A stretch of DNA of 64,000 nucleotides from assembly GCA_965221135.1 (NCBI GenBank), contig CBDCRZ010000069.1, positions 1 to 64,000 of the forward strand. Reading direction: 5' to 3'. Made by a program: the position numbers and the translations under genes. Positions 28,780-38,788 of the stretch are shown here, one piece after another. Every line of letters starts with the position of its first letter. Position 1 is the first letter of the stretch. The notes beneath the pieces were generated by a model that saw nothing but the letters and a program-made list of their open reading frames with translations, had not been told where the DNA came from and did no database searches. Origin of the DNA: Sansalvadorimonas sp965221135. GTDB taxonomy: Bacteria > Pseudomonadota > Gammaproteobacteria > Pseudomonadales > Endozoicomonadaceae.

Positions 28780-30618
28780 TCAGGAAGGAATATTGTTGCT
28801 CTTTTTGCCAGTCACAGAGTAGCTGGCCAGAGCTTGATAGCTGGTCGTTTCAGCCTGCTTTTTAGGCGTGATGGTTTCTGGTTTATTGTATGCAATGCTT
28901 CTGGGAATGTCCCAGCAAGGGTTTCTCCAGATACATTGATAGGCTGTCGCACCTGACGACGAGCCCACATGCATCGCAACCCCGAGCAGTGTGAAGCTGT
29001 TGTTAATATTGGCAAAGAGTATCGTCGCGGAATTACCTGCACGTTTGTCACCAACAGACCAGTGATACACCGGGTACTCTACTCCGGTATCGGCTTGCAC
29101 CGTCACTGGCATAATTCGACGGGCAATATCCGGGGATTGCCAACTATCAATAGCAACAAGCTTGTTAAGGCAGTGTTTAAACGCTTCTTTTCTTTTGTGG
29201 GGAAGATTGTTGTTTTGATAGAGCTCCATTAGCCCTGCCAATTTCTGGTCATTTAAAACAGGTACAGACCTGGGTACCGGTATCACAGGCTGTAATAGCT
29301 TTGAGGCATGTTTCTTCAGGCGTTCAAACCTGCTCCTCGGGTAATCTTCAACAGGCAGGTGGTGTTGTACGTAAGCTTTCGTGGCCGGCTCCGTCATTTG
29401 ATCATGGTACAGGGCCTCGTCATTCAGAGGCAGAGACGGTTCTGGAACAGAGGGAGCCTGCTTTGGCTTCTGCCAAGAGCGAGGCAACCTGGCCTGTCGA
29501 ACAGAAGGCTCTTTCAACTCCCGATAAAAATCACGCACTGTCCGTTTAAGTTCAGTTTCAAAAATTTTAAGGATTGGCTCCCGGGCCAGCTCTGGAAAGT
29601 CAACAACGCATTCTTCTATCCAAAGAACAAATACATTGTTCCAAAGAGCTTCAGCAACATTCCTCCTGACGCGGGCAGAGATATAAACGTCCTCATCCTT
29701 ATAAAATACTTCGGTTACCCAATCCCCCTTGAGCGCAATCTTTTCGATCAGTCGAGAAAATTCCTCCGGCGGACTGTGCTGATTATGTTTATACGAACTG
29801 TCCGGGTGCTCATGCAGGAAACGGTTATAAGAGACATGAGCAAGGGATAAGCCTTGCCCCATATAGTTGTACATTTTCTTATGAGGAGGCTGCCTGTCAT
29901 TTTCGACAATCCTGAGAATGACATTAATTAATGTTTCTACAGGAATGACTTTATGCATTCCCTGCTTAATATAGAGAGACAACGCATCTCTATTAATAAT
30001 ATGAGACAGCCGCTCACCGATATTCCTCTGAAGAGCAGCCCTGTTTCTTGTTACATACTGCCGAGCTATTCGGGCATATAAATTATTTATGTTCTGTTTG
30101 TAGTCCTCATGTGTCTTTTTAAGGCCAGAATCTCTTACAACCAACGAGAACAGCCGTGCACAGCTGATAGGTCCACATGCGAACATGATAAGAGCACCTA
30201 TCGTTTTGCTATAAACGACCCTGGCAGTATCTAGCAGGTAAAAGGGTGGCCAAAGGAATGTACTAATCAGGCGTGTTGCGCCATTACCATTATCAAGTTT
30301 TCTACCTACTGTTTTTACCAGCTTAACGGTGGCATAGAAGTTCCCGGACTCGGCTAAAACAATTTCTATTACCGATAAAACATAATACCCGACGACAGGG
30401 TTATTCTTTACCGCCCGGTATAACGGCGCACCGTAGCACATGTAACACAGTACTACTCTGGGAATATAGAGCGCTACATCAACCGCGACTGAGATAGTTT
30501 TTACGCAATATCGCCCACAGAACCAGCCCGCAGACGATTGCTGCTCTGTACAATTTTTGGCGACGGGGGGCACCGCACCTTCCTCTCTTCGGGCGGCGGC
30601 TGAGCTAATTGAAAGCAT
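28780..30618 (-). CDS. Hypothetical protein with N-terminal membrane segments
   Basis: A 612-residue protein I do not recognise. Hydrophobic stretches near residues 45-65, 74-90, 118-130 and 138-162 suggest two to four membrane passes near the N-terminus. Several Cys lie within or beside them. The remaining 440 residues look soluble and helical, with a Pro-rich linker near residues 370-400, and end in an N-N-I-P-S tail. It is convergent with the receptor-like gene to its left and divergent from the gene at 30886. Confidence 0.5.
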   Translation of the reverse strand: MLSISSAAARREEGAVPPVAKNCTEQQSSAGWFCGRYCVKTISVAVDVALYIPRVVLCYMCYGAPLYRAVKNNPVVGYYVLSVIEIVLAESGNFYATVKLVKTVGRKLDNGNGATRLISTFLWPPFYLLDTARVVYSKTIGALIMFACGPISCARLFSLVVRDSGLKKTHEDYKQNINNLYARIARQYVTRNRAALQRNIGERLSHIINRDALSLYIKQGMHKVIPVETLINVILRIVENDRQPPHKKMYNYMGQGLSLAHVSYNRFLHEHPDSSYKHNQHSPPEEFSRLIEKIALKGDWVTEVFYKDEDVYISARVRRNVAEALWNNVFVLWIEECVVDFPELAREPILKIFETELKRTVRDFYRELKEPSVRQARLPRSWQKPKQAPSVPEPSLPLNDEALYHDQMTEPATKAYVQHHLPVEDYPRSRFERLKKHASKLLQPVIPVPRSVPVLNDQKLAGLMELYQNNNLPHKRKEAFKHCLNKLVAIDSWQSPDIARRIMPVTVQADTGVEYPVYHWSVGDKRAGNSATILFANINNSFTLLGVAMHVGSSSGATAYQCIWRNPCWDIPRSIAYNKPETITPKKQAETTSYQALASYSVTGKKSNNIPS

Positions 30619-30699
30619 AGGCTTCTCAGTTTTCAGCGATGCAGCATCAAAGCACAGTGGTCTGAATAAATGACTGACAGGTGTGTCAGGGGCTTTCGA

Positions 30700-30808
30700 C
30701 AGGAATCTCTAAAAATGCGGGCATCATTAGAATTTAGAAATAACCGGCCAAATCAGCTCGTTCAATCTATCAAGCGGGGTAAAACAGGTCTGTATTCCTG
30801 ACAAGGGT
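30700..30808. repeat. Second copy of the 110-base direct repeat
   Basis: Matches 25634-25743 along its full length with scattered substitutions and small indels; the first 16 and last 25 bases are best conserved. It lies in the 267-base gap between the genes at 28780-30618 and 30886-32667. It may supply that gene with a copied leader or promoter. Confidence 0.8.
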
Positions 30809-30885
30809 GACATAGCCTGAACTTACCCGGTCAAGGCTTTTCATAGGTAACTATAAGAAACCTTGATGAATAGGATGGGAAAGTT

Positions 30886-32667
30886 ATGCTTCGCTCTTGC
30901 TGCTGTTTACCCTGCTTTCGCAGGCAATGTACTTACACTGTCAATAGACCGGATAAAATAGATACGGTTACGCCGGCAGGGGACAATACAACAAATAATG
31001 GAAGAACTGTTCAAGTGGTCACTGCTGATAAAGAGAAGCCACGGGTGACATTCGCCAGACGGTCACGGCCATCAACACCAATGCCTTCTCCCCGTTCACT
31101 CAGAGCATTATCTCAACTGGATCTGACTGACGCTGCTGTCGAGCCAAAAACAGCCAAACCCAGACTGGAGATAGCACAGCCTAAGCCAGAAATAGCACAA
31201 CCCAGCCTGGACACAACACAGCCCGAGCGCTCTCCCGAAGAGGAGCAATTGCTGAAAAGAGGCATAAACCTTTCAAAGGTATGGCACACGACGAGATCAG
31301 ACGTGATCAACGCTTTGCGAGCTGACAGTGTCAGAATAGAGCTAATTTCCCAGATCTGGAAAGAAGCAACACAACAGGCTGAGAAAAAGGGGCCTACTTC
31401 AGAAAAGAGTAAACCACAGGTTATTATTGCCAATTTTTTTGAAGAGCTATGGAGAAAAGGTCGTACCAAACAAATCGTACGCTTGTTGCAAAACAATTAT
31501 CGATTCCAGAGTTTTACCAGCATCACGATCCCTGAAAACAAAAAACACCAACCCAATATAAGTACGGAGTTCCTGACAGCACGGGTAGAACAACTACTGA
31601 CTATTCTCGACCACCAAAGTGTACTTACACTCATGAACAAAGATGGTGCTGAGAGAGACCTTCTACGACTCTACAACATCATCACCCAAACGACTCTGGC
31701 TGATGTTGAATTACTGAAAATTCTTCAACACCTCGATAATGACCCTGTTCGACTGATCTGTTTTTTTGATGCCGTAGAAGAACGCCTGCAGAGCGCTACT
31801 CCCGGGAACGACCCGGAGAAAATGCTCCCAGACGAAGCCCTTGCTCTTCTAGTAGCCTGCAATAACGACTGCGGCAGACTCAACACCATAATCGCACTGC
31901 GTACATCGGAGAGCTGCAGCATATCTGATCTGGCTGCATTCGTAGAACGAGAAGAAAATACCATTCGCAGGGTATGGAAACATAACAGTGCTCCGGAACT
32001 GAATAGATTTTTCGCAACATTGACTACGCAAAACCTGACAGACATCCAGAACCATAAAAAACATCTGAAGCAATTAATGAGCCGCTGGGCAAGATCTCAA
32101 GACGGCATGCCTCCTCTGAAATTCCATCGAAAGCAGAGAAGTATAAGAGAGATGGAAACCACTGCCCCCCTGTCAGCCCGACCTCTTTCTGCCAGCAATT
32201 CAAGCCTTGCTGGCTCCGCTGCTTCCCTTGCGTCTGTGGGGGCTACTGTGTTGGCTCGCCATGTCCAATCCATAGTGTCAACCACACCGACAAGGTCACG
32301 AGTTATTCCTCTGGAACCTTTCTCCGTGAAGGGTATCCAAGGGTACAACCGTTATTCAGTGAAGGATATGCCGCTCAATTACATGCAACCACCGGCTGAA
32401 CCAATACAACAACAGCCTGCATACTCACTGCCACGGCAAAGGGCAACTACTGTCTACAGAGCCCCTGCAAATTACGCTACCTCTACGGCTTATTACTACA
32501 CGCTGAGAAGAGATCCCGGGACAACGTCACATACAACACAGGGCTCATACAGAGCACAAAGAGCACAGAGGGCACAAAGCTTCACTCTTGGCCAGAACTC
32601 CACTTTTTCTCGGGCCCCCATTTTTGGTAAAAGCCGCAAAGGGAAAGAGTTGGTATTTGATGTGTAA
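30886..32667 (+). CDS. Putative effector with Cys-cluster N-terminus
   Basis: A 593-residue protein without a signal peptide. It opens M-L-R-S-C-C-C-L-P-C-F, a Cys cluster of the kind that eukaryotic cells can palmitoylate. A disordered Pro/Ser/Thr region follows to about residue 120, with short repeats (P-K-P-E-I-A-Q-P). A helical central domain spans about residues 120-410, and a Ser/Ala- and Tyr-rich tail contains S-Y-R-A-Q-R-A-Q-R-A-Q. No known domain seen. Neighbours are a membrane protein immediately downstream (19-base gap, likely an operon) and epd beyond it. A host-directed function is inference only. Confidence 0.55.
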   Translation: MLRSCCCLPCFRRQCTYTVNRPDKIDTVTPAGDNTTNNGRTVQVVTADKEKPRVTFARRSRPSTPMPSPRSLRALSQLDLTDAAVEPKTAKPRLEIAQPKPEIAQPSLDTTQPERSPEEEQLLKRGINLSKVWHTTRSDVINALRADSVRIELISQIWKEATQQAEKKGPTSEKSKPQVIIANFFEELWRKGRTKQIVRLLQNNYRFQSFTSITIPENKKHQPNISTEFLTARVEQLLTILDHQSVLTLMNKDGAERDLLRLYNIITQTTLADVELLKILQHLDNDPVRLICFFDAVEERLQSATPGNDPEKMLPDEALALLVACNNDCGRLNTIIALRTSESCSISDLAAFVEREENTIRRVWKHNSAPELNRFFATLTTQNLTDIQNHKKHLKQLMSRWARSQDGMPPLKFHRKQRSIREMETTAPLSARPLSASNSSLAGSAASLASVGATVLARHVQSIVSTTPTRSRVIPLEPFSVKGIQGYNRYSVKDMPLNYMQPPAEPIQQQPAYSLPRQRATTVYRAPANYATSTAYYYTLRRDPGTTSHTTQGSYRAQRAQRAQSFTLGQNSTFSRAPIFGKSRKGKELVFDV

Positions 32668-32686
32668 TGCAACTTGAGGAATCCGC

Positions 32687-33223
32687 ATGTTAACAACAAT
32701 AAACATGGGGAGAGAGGCACTTAATAACGGTTCAACGTATGTTACCGAACAAGCACTCGCCTCCATCACAACCATAAGGCCCTCTTTTGCCCCGGCACAG
32801 TGTGTGAAGCCGTTGGTATCAATAGCCGCAAGCGTGTATCTCACTGTTCGCACCCATGGTTTTGTGGCAGATGCACATGAAACGATCAGGATTGCTAAAC
32901 GGTCTATATGTTTAAATACCAGCGGAGCCTACCGGGTAGGCAACCATGAACAGTTCCAGAGAGGGCTAACGGATCTCGCCTATTTTCAGGCGCAAAACGC
33001 CTTTAGGAATACCTGGTTTCCCGTTCTTCCGCTTATGGTTATGCACATTCTAATACCGCCTTATCATTCTACAGATGTGTTTTCACTCGTAGCCCTTGTA
33101 GGGGTGGGCTATTATCTGCATTACCAGTTTTCAGTTGCACAGTTTGAATGCAAGAATGTCGCGCAAACACTGCAACGGATTCATGCCAATAGTCAAAAAA
33201 GAGAATCCGGTAACCTCCCTTAA
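32687..33223 (+). CDS. Small hypothetical membrane protein
   Basis: A 178-residue protein starting 19 bases after the preceding stop, with TGAGGA seven bases before the ATG, so probably in one operon with the gene at 30886. It has two hydrophobic stretches at about residues 110-124 and 130-146, with a short H-S-T-D loop between them. The rest looks helical and soluble. No family recognised. It is convergent with epd, whose stop lies 10 bases away. Confidence 0.5.
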   Translation: MLTTINMGREALNNGSTYVTEQALASITTIRPSFAPAQCVKPLVSIAASVYLTVRTHGFVADAHETIRIAKRSICLNTSGAYRVGNHEQFQRGLTDLAYFQAQNAFRNTWFPVLPLMVMHILIPPYHSTDVFSLVALVGVGYYLHYQFSVAQFECKNVAQTLQRIHANSQKRESGNLP

Positions 33224-33232
33224 CCTGCTTTT

Positions 33233-34255
33233 CTAACCCGTTCTTTTTAACCAGCAGTGGCTGACATCCAGCATACGGTTGGCAAAACCCCACTCATTAT
33301 CAAACCAGCAAAGTATCTTCACCATTCGTTGGCCGCTGACTCTTGTCTGGGTGCCGTCTACGATCCCGGAGCGGTTGTCATGATTGAAGTCGACAGAGGC
33401 ATGAGGGTCGTGGGTATAGCCAAGAATACCTTTTAGTCGACCTTCTGATGCAGCGGCCGCCAACAGATTATTAATGTCGTCTATGGTGACATTCGATTGC
33501 AGGTTTACCGTTAAGTCCATCGCCGAAACATTAATGGTTGGTACACGCATCGACAGCGCCTCGAAGCGCCCATGCAATTCCGGCAGCAGGCGGTCTATGC
33601 CTTTCGCTAATCCGGTATCCACAGGAATAATCGAATGCAGGGCACTGCGGGTCAGGCGAAGATTGCTGTGGTGATAGGCATCAATCACCGGCTGGTCATT
33701 CATAGCAGAGTGAATCGTTGTTACCGAGCCTTCACTGATGCCCCAGCGTTCGTGCAGTAACTTCAACACAGGAACAATGCAATTGGTAGTGCAGGAGGCA
33801 TTGGAAACAATACGATGCTCTCCCTTCAACACATCTTCATTGATACCATACACAACAGTGGCATCCACATCAGACAGCGCTGGCTGGGAGAATAATAATT
33901 TTGATGCGCCGCCCTGGAGATGTTGCTCGGCAACGTCCCGGCTTTTGAATGAACCGGAGCACTCCAACAGCAGATCAATGTTATGTTCTTTCCAATTGAT
34001 CTGAGACGGATCATCCTGCTGCAGAATCTGAATCACATCACCATCAATAATCAGCTCACTCCCGGTATGACTGACTTGGCCAGGGAAACGACCATGGGTT
34101 GTGTCGTACTGGGTGAGGTAGGCGAGAGTTTTGATATCCGCGAGTTCATTTATCGCAACAACCTGGAGATGGTCCCGGTATCCATTCTCATACAGTGCCC
34201 GCAGGACGCACTGCCCGATACGGCCAAAGCCGTTAATCGCAACCCTGTAAGCCAT
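33233..34255 (-). CDS. epd: D-erythrose-4-phosphate dehydrogenase
   Basis: Oxidises erythrose 4-phosphate to 4-phosphoerythronate, the first step of the vitamin B6 (deoxyxylulose-5-phosphate-dependent) route. The 340-residue protein has the N-terminal NAD-binding G-F-G-R-I-G and the active-site S-N-A-S-C-T-T-N. Epd-type rather than GapA-type residues flank these, such as V-A-I-N-E-L-A and D-F-N-H-D, and it ends with a W-F-D-N-E-W-G-F-A-N-R-M-L-D motif. It is normally next to pgk and tkt. Here effector-like genes separate it from both. A deleted copy of its 5' end recurs at 38789-38895. Confidence 0.93.
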   Translation of the reverse strand: MAYRVAINGFGRIGQCVLRALYENGYRDHLQVVAINELADIKTLAYLTQYDTTHGRFPGQVSHTGSELIIDGDVIQILQQDDPSQINWKEHNIDLLLECSGSFKSRDVAEQHLQGGASKLLFSQPALSDVDATVVYGINEDVLKGEHRIVSNASCTTNCIVPVLKLLHERWGISEGSVTTIHSAMNDQPVIDAYHHSNLRLTRSALHSIIPVDTGLAKGIDRLLPELHGRFEALSMRVPTINVSAMDLTVNLQSNVTIDDINNLLAAAASEGRLKGILGYTHDPHASVDFNHDNRSGIVDGTQTRVSGQRMVKILCWFDNEWGFANRMLDVSHCWLKRTG

Positions 34256-34454
34256 TATTGTTCCGTATTATTCATGATCTGTTTGGCCGCATGGTACCGC
34301 AAATATCTTCCTGGAATAACAGCCCGAATAACAACGAGAGTAACAGACACAAAAAAGCAGGCGAATTAGTAACTCATCTGCTTTAGATAGACGGGTTGTC
34401 CTACAGGTGTATCAGCACTACCAAAAGATGTCATTCTGGACAACAGAGCAGTAA

Positions 34455-34510
34455 GTACGACTAACACTATCCGAACTAACCCTGCGTATTACCACTCTAA
34501 AGTCCACACC
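34455..34510 (+). promoter_or_regulatory. Conserved leader of the RING/TRAF family, copy 1
   Basis: A stretch built on AGTACGACTAACAC, CCGAAC and ACTCTAAAGTCCACA. It ends about 22 bases before the first RING/TRAF gene. Related sequences lie before the other family members (38988-39040 and 44645-44692) and at 36235-36285. It could hold a promoter or simply be a duplicated flank. Confidence 0.5.
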
Positions 34511-34532
34511 AAGAAAGGGGAAAGGAGTCTCC

Positions 34533-36185
34533 ATGCAACCACCAAAACCAAATACTGTATCCATCAACGGAACATATTGGGCAGCTCCTGAAACGGTGAA
34601 ACAGTGCCCGCTATGCCTGGACGATGCGGGAAGTGTGACTATTTGCGAGGTGGGAGACGCCGCTCTCTGCAGCCCCTGTTTTAATAGCAAATTCAATGCG
34701 TTAAAGAAATGCCCGACATGTCGCAAAGCTTTACCTGAGAGAGCCATTGCCGCTTTCACACGCCGCGCTGGAATCTTGTTATTGAACAATACACAGTTTC
34801 GCTGTACGACTGGTGGCTGTGACTGGACTGGCGGTTATAAATCCCTTGGTGAACATGCAGAATCCTGCATGTCCCAAAAAATGGATTGTGACTATGATTG
34901 CGGAAAAGAACTGCCACGCGGAAAGATGGAGGCTCACAGGCGGGAATGCCGCAAACGCCCCTATACAGAAGGAAACCTTGAGACAGACTTTGAGACACTA
35001 TCAGAAGTTAAAAAATTAAAAACCATGTGTCTGGAGGCTAAAAAAACGAAAACTAAAACCGAGACAAGCGCGTTTTTAGATCGTCTGATAAAGGTGTTTC
35101 CTTTAGTCACAGATGCCGCTTTGAAAGAGTCCTCTCCATCAACTCTGTCAGGCTCCTCAGCAAATGCCACTGTTAATATTTCATGTAAATATCAATGTGG
35201 CTTTATAGCAAACACCCTGAGAGACCTCGCTTCTCATTTCTCTGTTTGTCCTCGCCAACCACTTGATTGCCGCCATTGCTCAAAATCTGAATATAGAAAA
35301 AACCTGTCCTCCCACGAAGAGGGGTGCAACTTGCGTCCAATATCGTGCACACACTGTGACATGTCCGTACAACAGGGAAGCATGGTTCAACACTTTGAAA
35401 GCTGTATCAGCTATCCGCTGACTTGTAACCTATGTCATAACAATATAGCCCGGTCACGGCTCAAAAAACATAAGGCGTCAGAATGTCAGCAAAGACATGT
35501 AGATAACTGTATGCGCTGTTTTGGTACGATAAAAGCTGTACAGCTGGGTACCCACAAACTGTACTGTCAATTTATGAAAGAGATTGTTCTACCGGCCAGT
35601 TCCACTAACGCCGCCGTGACACTTGCCCCTCAACAGGATGCTGTAGGTCCATTTTACCAGCCAAAGTACTGCCCGAATGATTCGTCTACCATTTATCTGG
35701 CCTTGCCAATTGAACAGTTTATTCGCTATCTGGCCAGCAAGAGAACAGACGTAAGTGAAGAGCCAACTTTCCCCCCCTTTGAAAGTAAATCGCGTCTACG
35801 ATGTCAATACGCGGGTTCAAAAAGCATCGTTTCTGTTGGCAGCTGCGATGAAGGGTGGAAGATAGAAATTATCCAGCCATATGACCCAAATGTCACACGG
35901 AGACACCATCATGTTTGGACTGATATGGAGATTCTTGACGCACACAATCAGACAGTCGCTCCTCTTATGCAATGCGTGCCTGCTGCTGATAGTGAAGGAG
36001 GGGTAAAAATATGCGTCAACGCCCTCCGCCCTGAAGATGCCGACGGGTACTTGAAACACCAGCAGGGATCTACAGTTCGTTCTCACAGGTTCCCTTCAGG
36101 GCTGGCACTGCTTAGATTCCGACACGATAAACAAAAAAAAGTTGAAACACCTGCAATGATTCCACCTCCGTGGCAATTTTCCTAA
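34533..36185 (+). CDS. RING/TRAF-type zinc-finger protein, copy 1 (putative E3 ubiquitin ligase effector)
   Basis: A 550-residue protein with GGAAAGGAG seven to ten bases before the ATG. A RING-like finger lies at residues 25-63: C25-x2-C28, C38, C46-x2-C49, C60-x2-C63. The usual His is absent, with Asp42 near that place. Further Cys/His clusters follow at about residues 90-150 and 215-350, spaced like TRAF-type zinc fingers (C-x4-C, H-x3-C). The last 180 residues are beta-prone, where TRAF proteins carry a MATH domain, but I could not confirm that. Tandem zinc fingers behind a RING is a TRAF E3 ligase design, and ubiquitin transfer in a eukaryotic host is the inferred role. It is about 280 bases from epd, divergent, and has a close paralogue at 39055. 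Confidence 0.75.
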   Translation: MQPPKPNTVSINGTYWAAPETVKQCPLCLDDAGSVTICEVGDAALCSPCFNSKFNALKKCPTCRKALPERAIAAFTRRAGILLLNNTQFRCTTGGCDWTGGYKSLGEHAESCMSQKMDCDYDCGKELPRGKMEAHRRECRKRPYTEGNLETDFETLSEVKKLKTMCLEAKKTKTKTETSAFLDRLIKVFPLVTDAALKESSPSTLSGSSANATVNISCKYQCGFIANTLRDLASHFSVCPRQPLDCRHCSKSEYRKNLSSHEEGCNLRPISCTHCDMSVQQGSMVQHFESCISYPLTCNLCHNNIARSRLKKHKASECQQRHVDNCMRCFGTIKAVQLGTHKLYCQFMKEIVLPASSTNAAVTLAPQQDAVGPFYQPKYCPNDSSTIYLALPIEQFIRYLASKRTDVSEEPTFPPFESKSRLRCQYAGSKSIVSVGSCDEGWKIEIIQPYDPNVTRRHHHVWTDMEILDAHNQTVAPLMQCVPAADSEGGVKICVNALRPEDADGYLKHQQGSTVRSHRFPSGLALLRFRHDKQKKVETPAMIPPPWQFS

Positions 36186-36234
36186 TCAAGATACTGCTCC
36201 GGTTAACCATCCTGCCTGACACTCCGGTAAGCCC

Positions 36235-36285
36235 GGCTAATACTCCCCGAGCCACTCCTTCGCATTTCGACTCTAAAGCCCACAC
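36235..36285 (+). promoter_or_regulatory. Conserved leader of the RING/TRAF family, orphan copy
   Basis: Contains ACTCCCCGAGCCA and CATTTCGACTCTAAAGCCCACA, nearly identical to the leader before the RING pseudogene at 44716. Here it lies about 110 bases ahead of an unrelated coiled-coil gene, so it may be a relic of a lost RING gene or a borrowed promoter. Confidence 0.55.
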
Positions 36286-36394
36286 CTCTGACAAGCCGGT
36301 TACTGCATGAAACTCCTAAAATCAAAACCGCTCTAAGCAAGCAGGATTGACCAATCACTTGTGGGGATAAAACCCTCTGAAAAGGTAAATTATC

Positions 36395-38767
36395 ATGTAT
36401 ACCAAAAGCCGCTCCCTGACAGATTTGCCTCCTGGCAGCTCATCTCTTTCCAATAAAGAAGGGGCTGGACTGGCTGCACAGGACGCCAGGAAATCTCTGT
36501 TTAAAGGTCTCGCTGTAAAGCCCGTACGGCCACGTTCCAGCTCCCTGCCGAATATCTCCACCCTTCAAAGCATGGGGAGCGTCACCACAACTGAAGAGAT
36601 AACTGCACTCTCTTCCCAAAATCTTCTACAGGGTGACAGTTCAAACAGCGACAGAGAAACCCTTCCGCCAGCCACTCAGGTAAAAACAGAAACAACTTTG
36701 GTCCAGGAGGGTTGCAAACCCAAGCCAAAGAGCAGAGCAAAAGCCTGTTTCGACGTAATGGACATGCAGGCAATATTCGAAAACCTGCCAAAACTACATA
36801 GGCAAGGCGTAGATGCCATGACCATGCTTCCTAAAATCTTTGATTATCTCGCCAGGCCGACCAAAACCGAAGCAAAAAAACTCAATCTTGTTGTAACTAC
36901 GGCCAGTAACTCCCTCTCAGCATTCGTAAACACTCACCTTAACTCGCAACTCCTGGCCGCACTCGATCAGCTACCTCCAAACATCCAAACGCGTCTGGCT
37001 GAGGCGGCACGGAATATCAAATTTGTTAATTTTCTCTGGTTGACCGGCAGCCCCTTAGACTTCGAAGATGAAGAAGAAAATTTATTAACAAGCGCTAGAA
37101 AGATTTGCTCAAAACTCCCTTCCGACCCCAGCATGTCAGCTATCGAAAAGGTGAACAAATGGTTCCTGTTTCAACTCAGACACTACCACCACAGACTCTC
37201 GCTGGGCTATGAGGCTCAGCTTTTAGATAAGATGTGCGAGCCCAGGAAGCACTTCTCGCCCGATACTATTAATACGACAAACCAAGGAATAGGCCAACAG
37301 GCCTGCTTCTTTTTAAAGCTTATGGATACGTATATGTCGGAGGTATATCCAAAAATTACGGAACCAGAACACGTCCCTCAAGGTGAGATACATCAGCTTT
37401 ACCTGGAGTTTACTACCGCTTCAACGGACTACCAGAAACACTGCGATGCCGAGACAAAAACACTTATCTGGCATCGGCATTTTTTCATAGATTGCAAGCT
37501 TGGATTTCTGAAACAGGTACAGAAAGACCTGAAGGCTCTAGATAACCTGGCCTGCAACGAGCAAGTGGTAATAGGTCAGCCAAACGCGTGTGTTTTGATA
37601 CTTGCCGCCGCCACAGCCACACTCACACCCCTTCTGCTGTCAATGAGCGACAGCAACCTTGATAAAGCCACTCGACAGACTACGGTTCAGTGCACATCGG
37701 CATTTCTGAGTTCTTTTAATAATGGCTGGCTGCGTGGAGTTCTAGCGGTCGCTGAAAAGTTTGGTTCCTTGGCCGAAACCCAGGCAACTATCAAAGCTGT
37801 AAGGGTTGTTTTTACCAAAATCCCGGAGTTACTTGCGGCTCAGATACAGGATATTGCTCAAAAAAAACAGGACCAACAAACTATCATCGATACCAGACTC
37901 AACGAGTCTCAAAAGAAGGTCAAGCAAGAAACCAGGATGAAGAAAGAGCAGCAACAGCAAACCTTGGCCGGGCGCGAAGCTGAACGAATACGGAAAAGAC
38001 AGCAAGCCGCTGCCCGGAAACATCATCAATCCACAGCCAGCCCTGAGCCAAAGGCACCGCCATCAGGCTCGGACTCCCTTGACCTGAGAATCAAGAGCAC
38101 AGCCGAAGACCTGATGACGAAAATTCCGCTGCCAACATATGAGCAGACACTTACATTTGATAATGCCAGGGAACTCTTCGAGCAGCACAAATTTGCTTTT
38201 GTTACTGCACTGGCAGATCAGTACATCAAAGTCTGCAATACAGAAATCAGGAAACTGACCAACTGTTTCCAACACATTAAAACCTATGGGGATCACCTGC
38301 AATTCGTAGGGCTGCCCGACCAAACATGCCGTGAAAACTTCAATCAAGCTATGCGACACATGGCAACTATTACCGATACCCTGCCTATTGCTCTCGAAAG
38401 TGCCACCGCTGCTATCGGACAGCTTTTACAGTTCGATTGTGAACAGGGAACAGATCATGCAGTCAGCCAGCAGATAGACAAGGGTAACTTCGATGATATG
38501 GTGGCCCGGTACCAGAATCTTACCCAGATTCAATTTGATCTGAACGCTATCTGTGAACTGCGCAGGTATGCCGTTGCAAATTACCTTGCATTTCGAGATA
38601 AAAGTATCCCGCGACAGCCGGGTCTTTCATCCAGAGAGCTGCAGGGAGCCAACGATGCATATAGAATGCTGAGTTCAAGCTTTCAACAGTGGGATGCGAC
38701 CATCACCAATCTCAGCGAGCAGCTCCACACTCAACCAGCAGCGGAACAGTCAACGCCAGAGCAATAG
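36395..38767 (+). CDS. Large coiled-coil hypothetical protein, putative effector
   Basis: A 790-residue protein of unknown family without a signal peptide; AAGGT lies eight bases before the ATG. Residues 1-115 are Ser/Pro/Lys-rich and probably disordered, with repeated R-S-x-S-L-P-N-like phrases. Two helical regions follow (about 120-480 and 560-770). They are joined by a highly charged Gln/Lys/Arg coiled coil at about residues 495-550 (K-K-E-Q-Q-Q-Q, E-A-E-R-I-R-K-R-Q-Q). No catalytic motif seen. It sits between two RING/TRAF genes on the same strand and behind a RING-type leader. Confidence 0.55.
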   Translation: MYTKSRSLTDLPPGSSSLSNKEGAGLAAQDARKSLFKGLAVKPVRPRSSSLPNISTLQSMGSVTTTEEITALSSQNLLQGDSSNSDRETLPPATQVKTETTLVQEGCKPKPKSRAKACFDVMDMQAIFENLPKLHRQGVDAMTMLPKIFDYLARPTKTEAKKLNLVVTTASNSLSAFVNTHLNSQLLAALDQLPPNIQTRLAEAARNIKFVNFLWLTGSPLDFEDEEENLLTSARKICSKLPSDPSMSAIEKVNKWFLFQLRHYHHRLSLGYEAQLLDKMCEPRKHFSPDTINTTNQGIGQQACFFLKLMDTYMSEVYPKITEPEHVPQGEIHQLYLEFTTASTDYQKHCDAETKTLIWHRHFFIDCKLGFLKQVQKDLKALDNLACNEQVVIGQPNACVLILAAATATLTPLLLSMSDSNLDKATRQTTVQCTSAFLSSFNNGWLRGVLAVAEKFGSLAETQATIKAVRVVFTKIPELLAAQIQDIAQKKQDQQTIIDTRLNESQKKVKQETRMKKEQQQQTLAGREAERIRKRQQAAARKHHQSTASPEPKAPPSGSDSLDLRIKSTAEDLMTKIPLPTYEQTLTFDNARELFEQHKFAFVTALADQYIKVCNTEIRKLTNCFQHIKTYGDHLQFVGLPDQTCRENFNQAMRHMATITDTLPIALESATAAIGQLLQFDCEQGTDHAVSQQIDKGNFDDMVARYQNLTQIQFDLNAICELRRYAVANYLAFRDKSIPRQPGLSSRELQGANDAYRMLSSSFQQWDATITNLSEQLHTQPAAEQSTPEQ

Positions 38768-38788
38768 CGGGCTTCAGCAACAGTCAGA

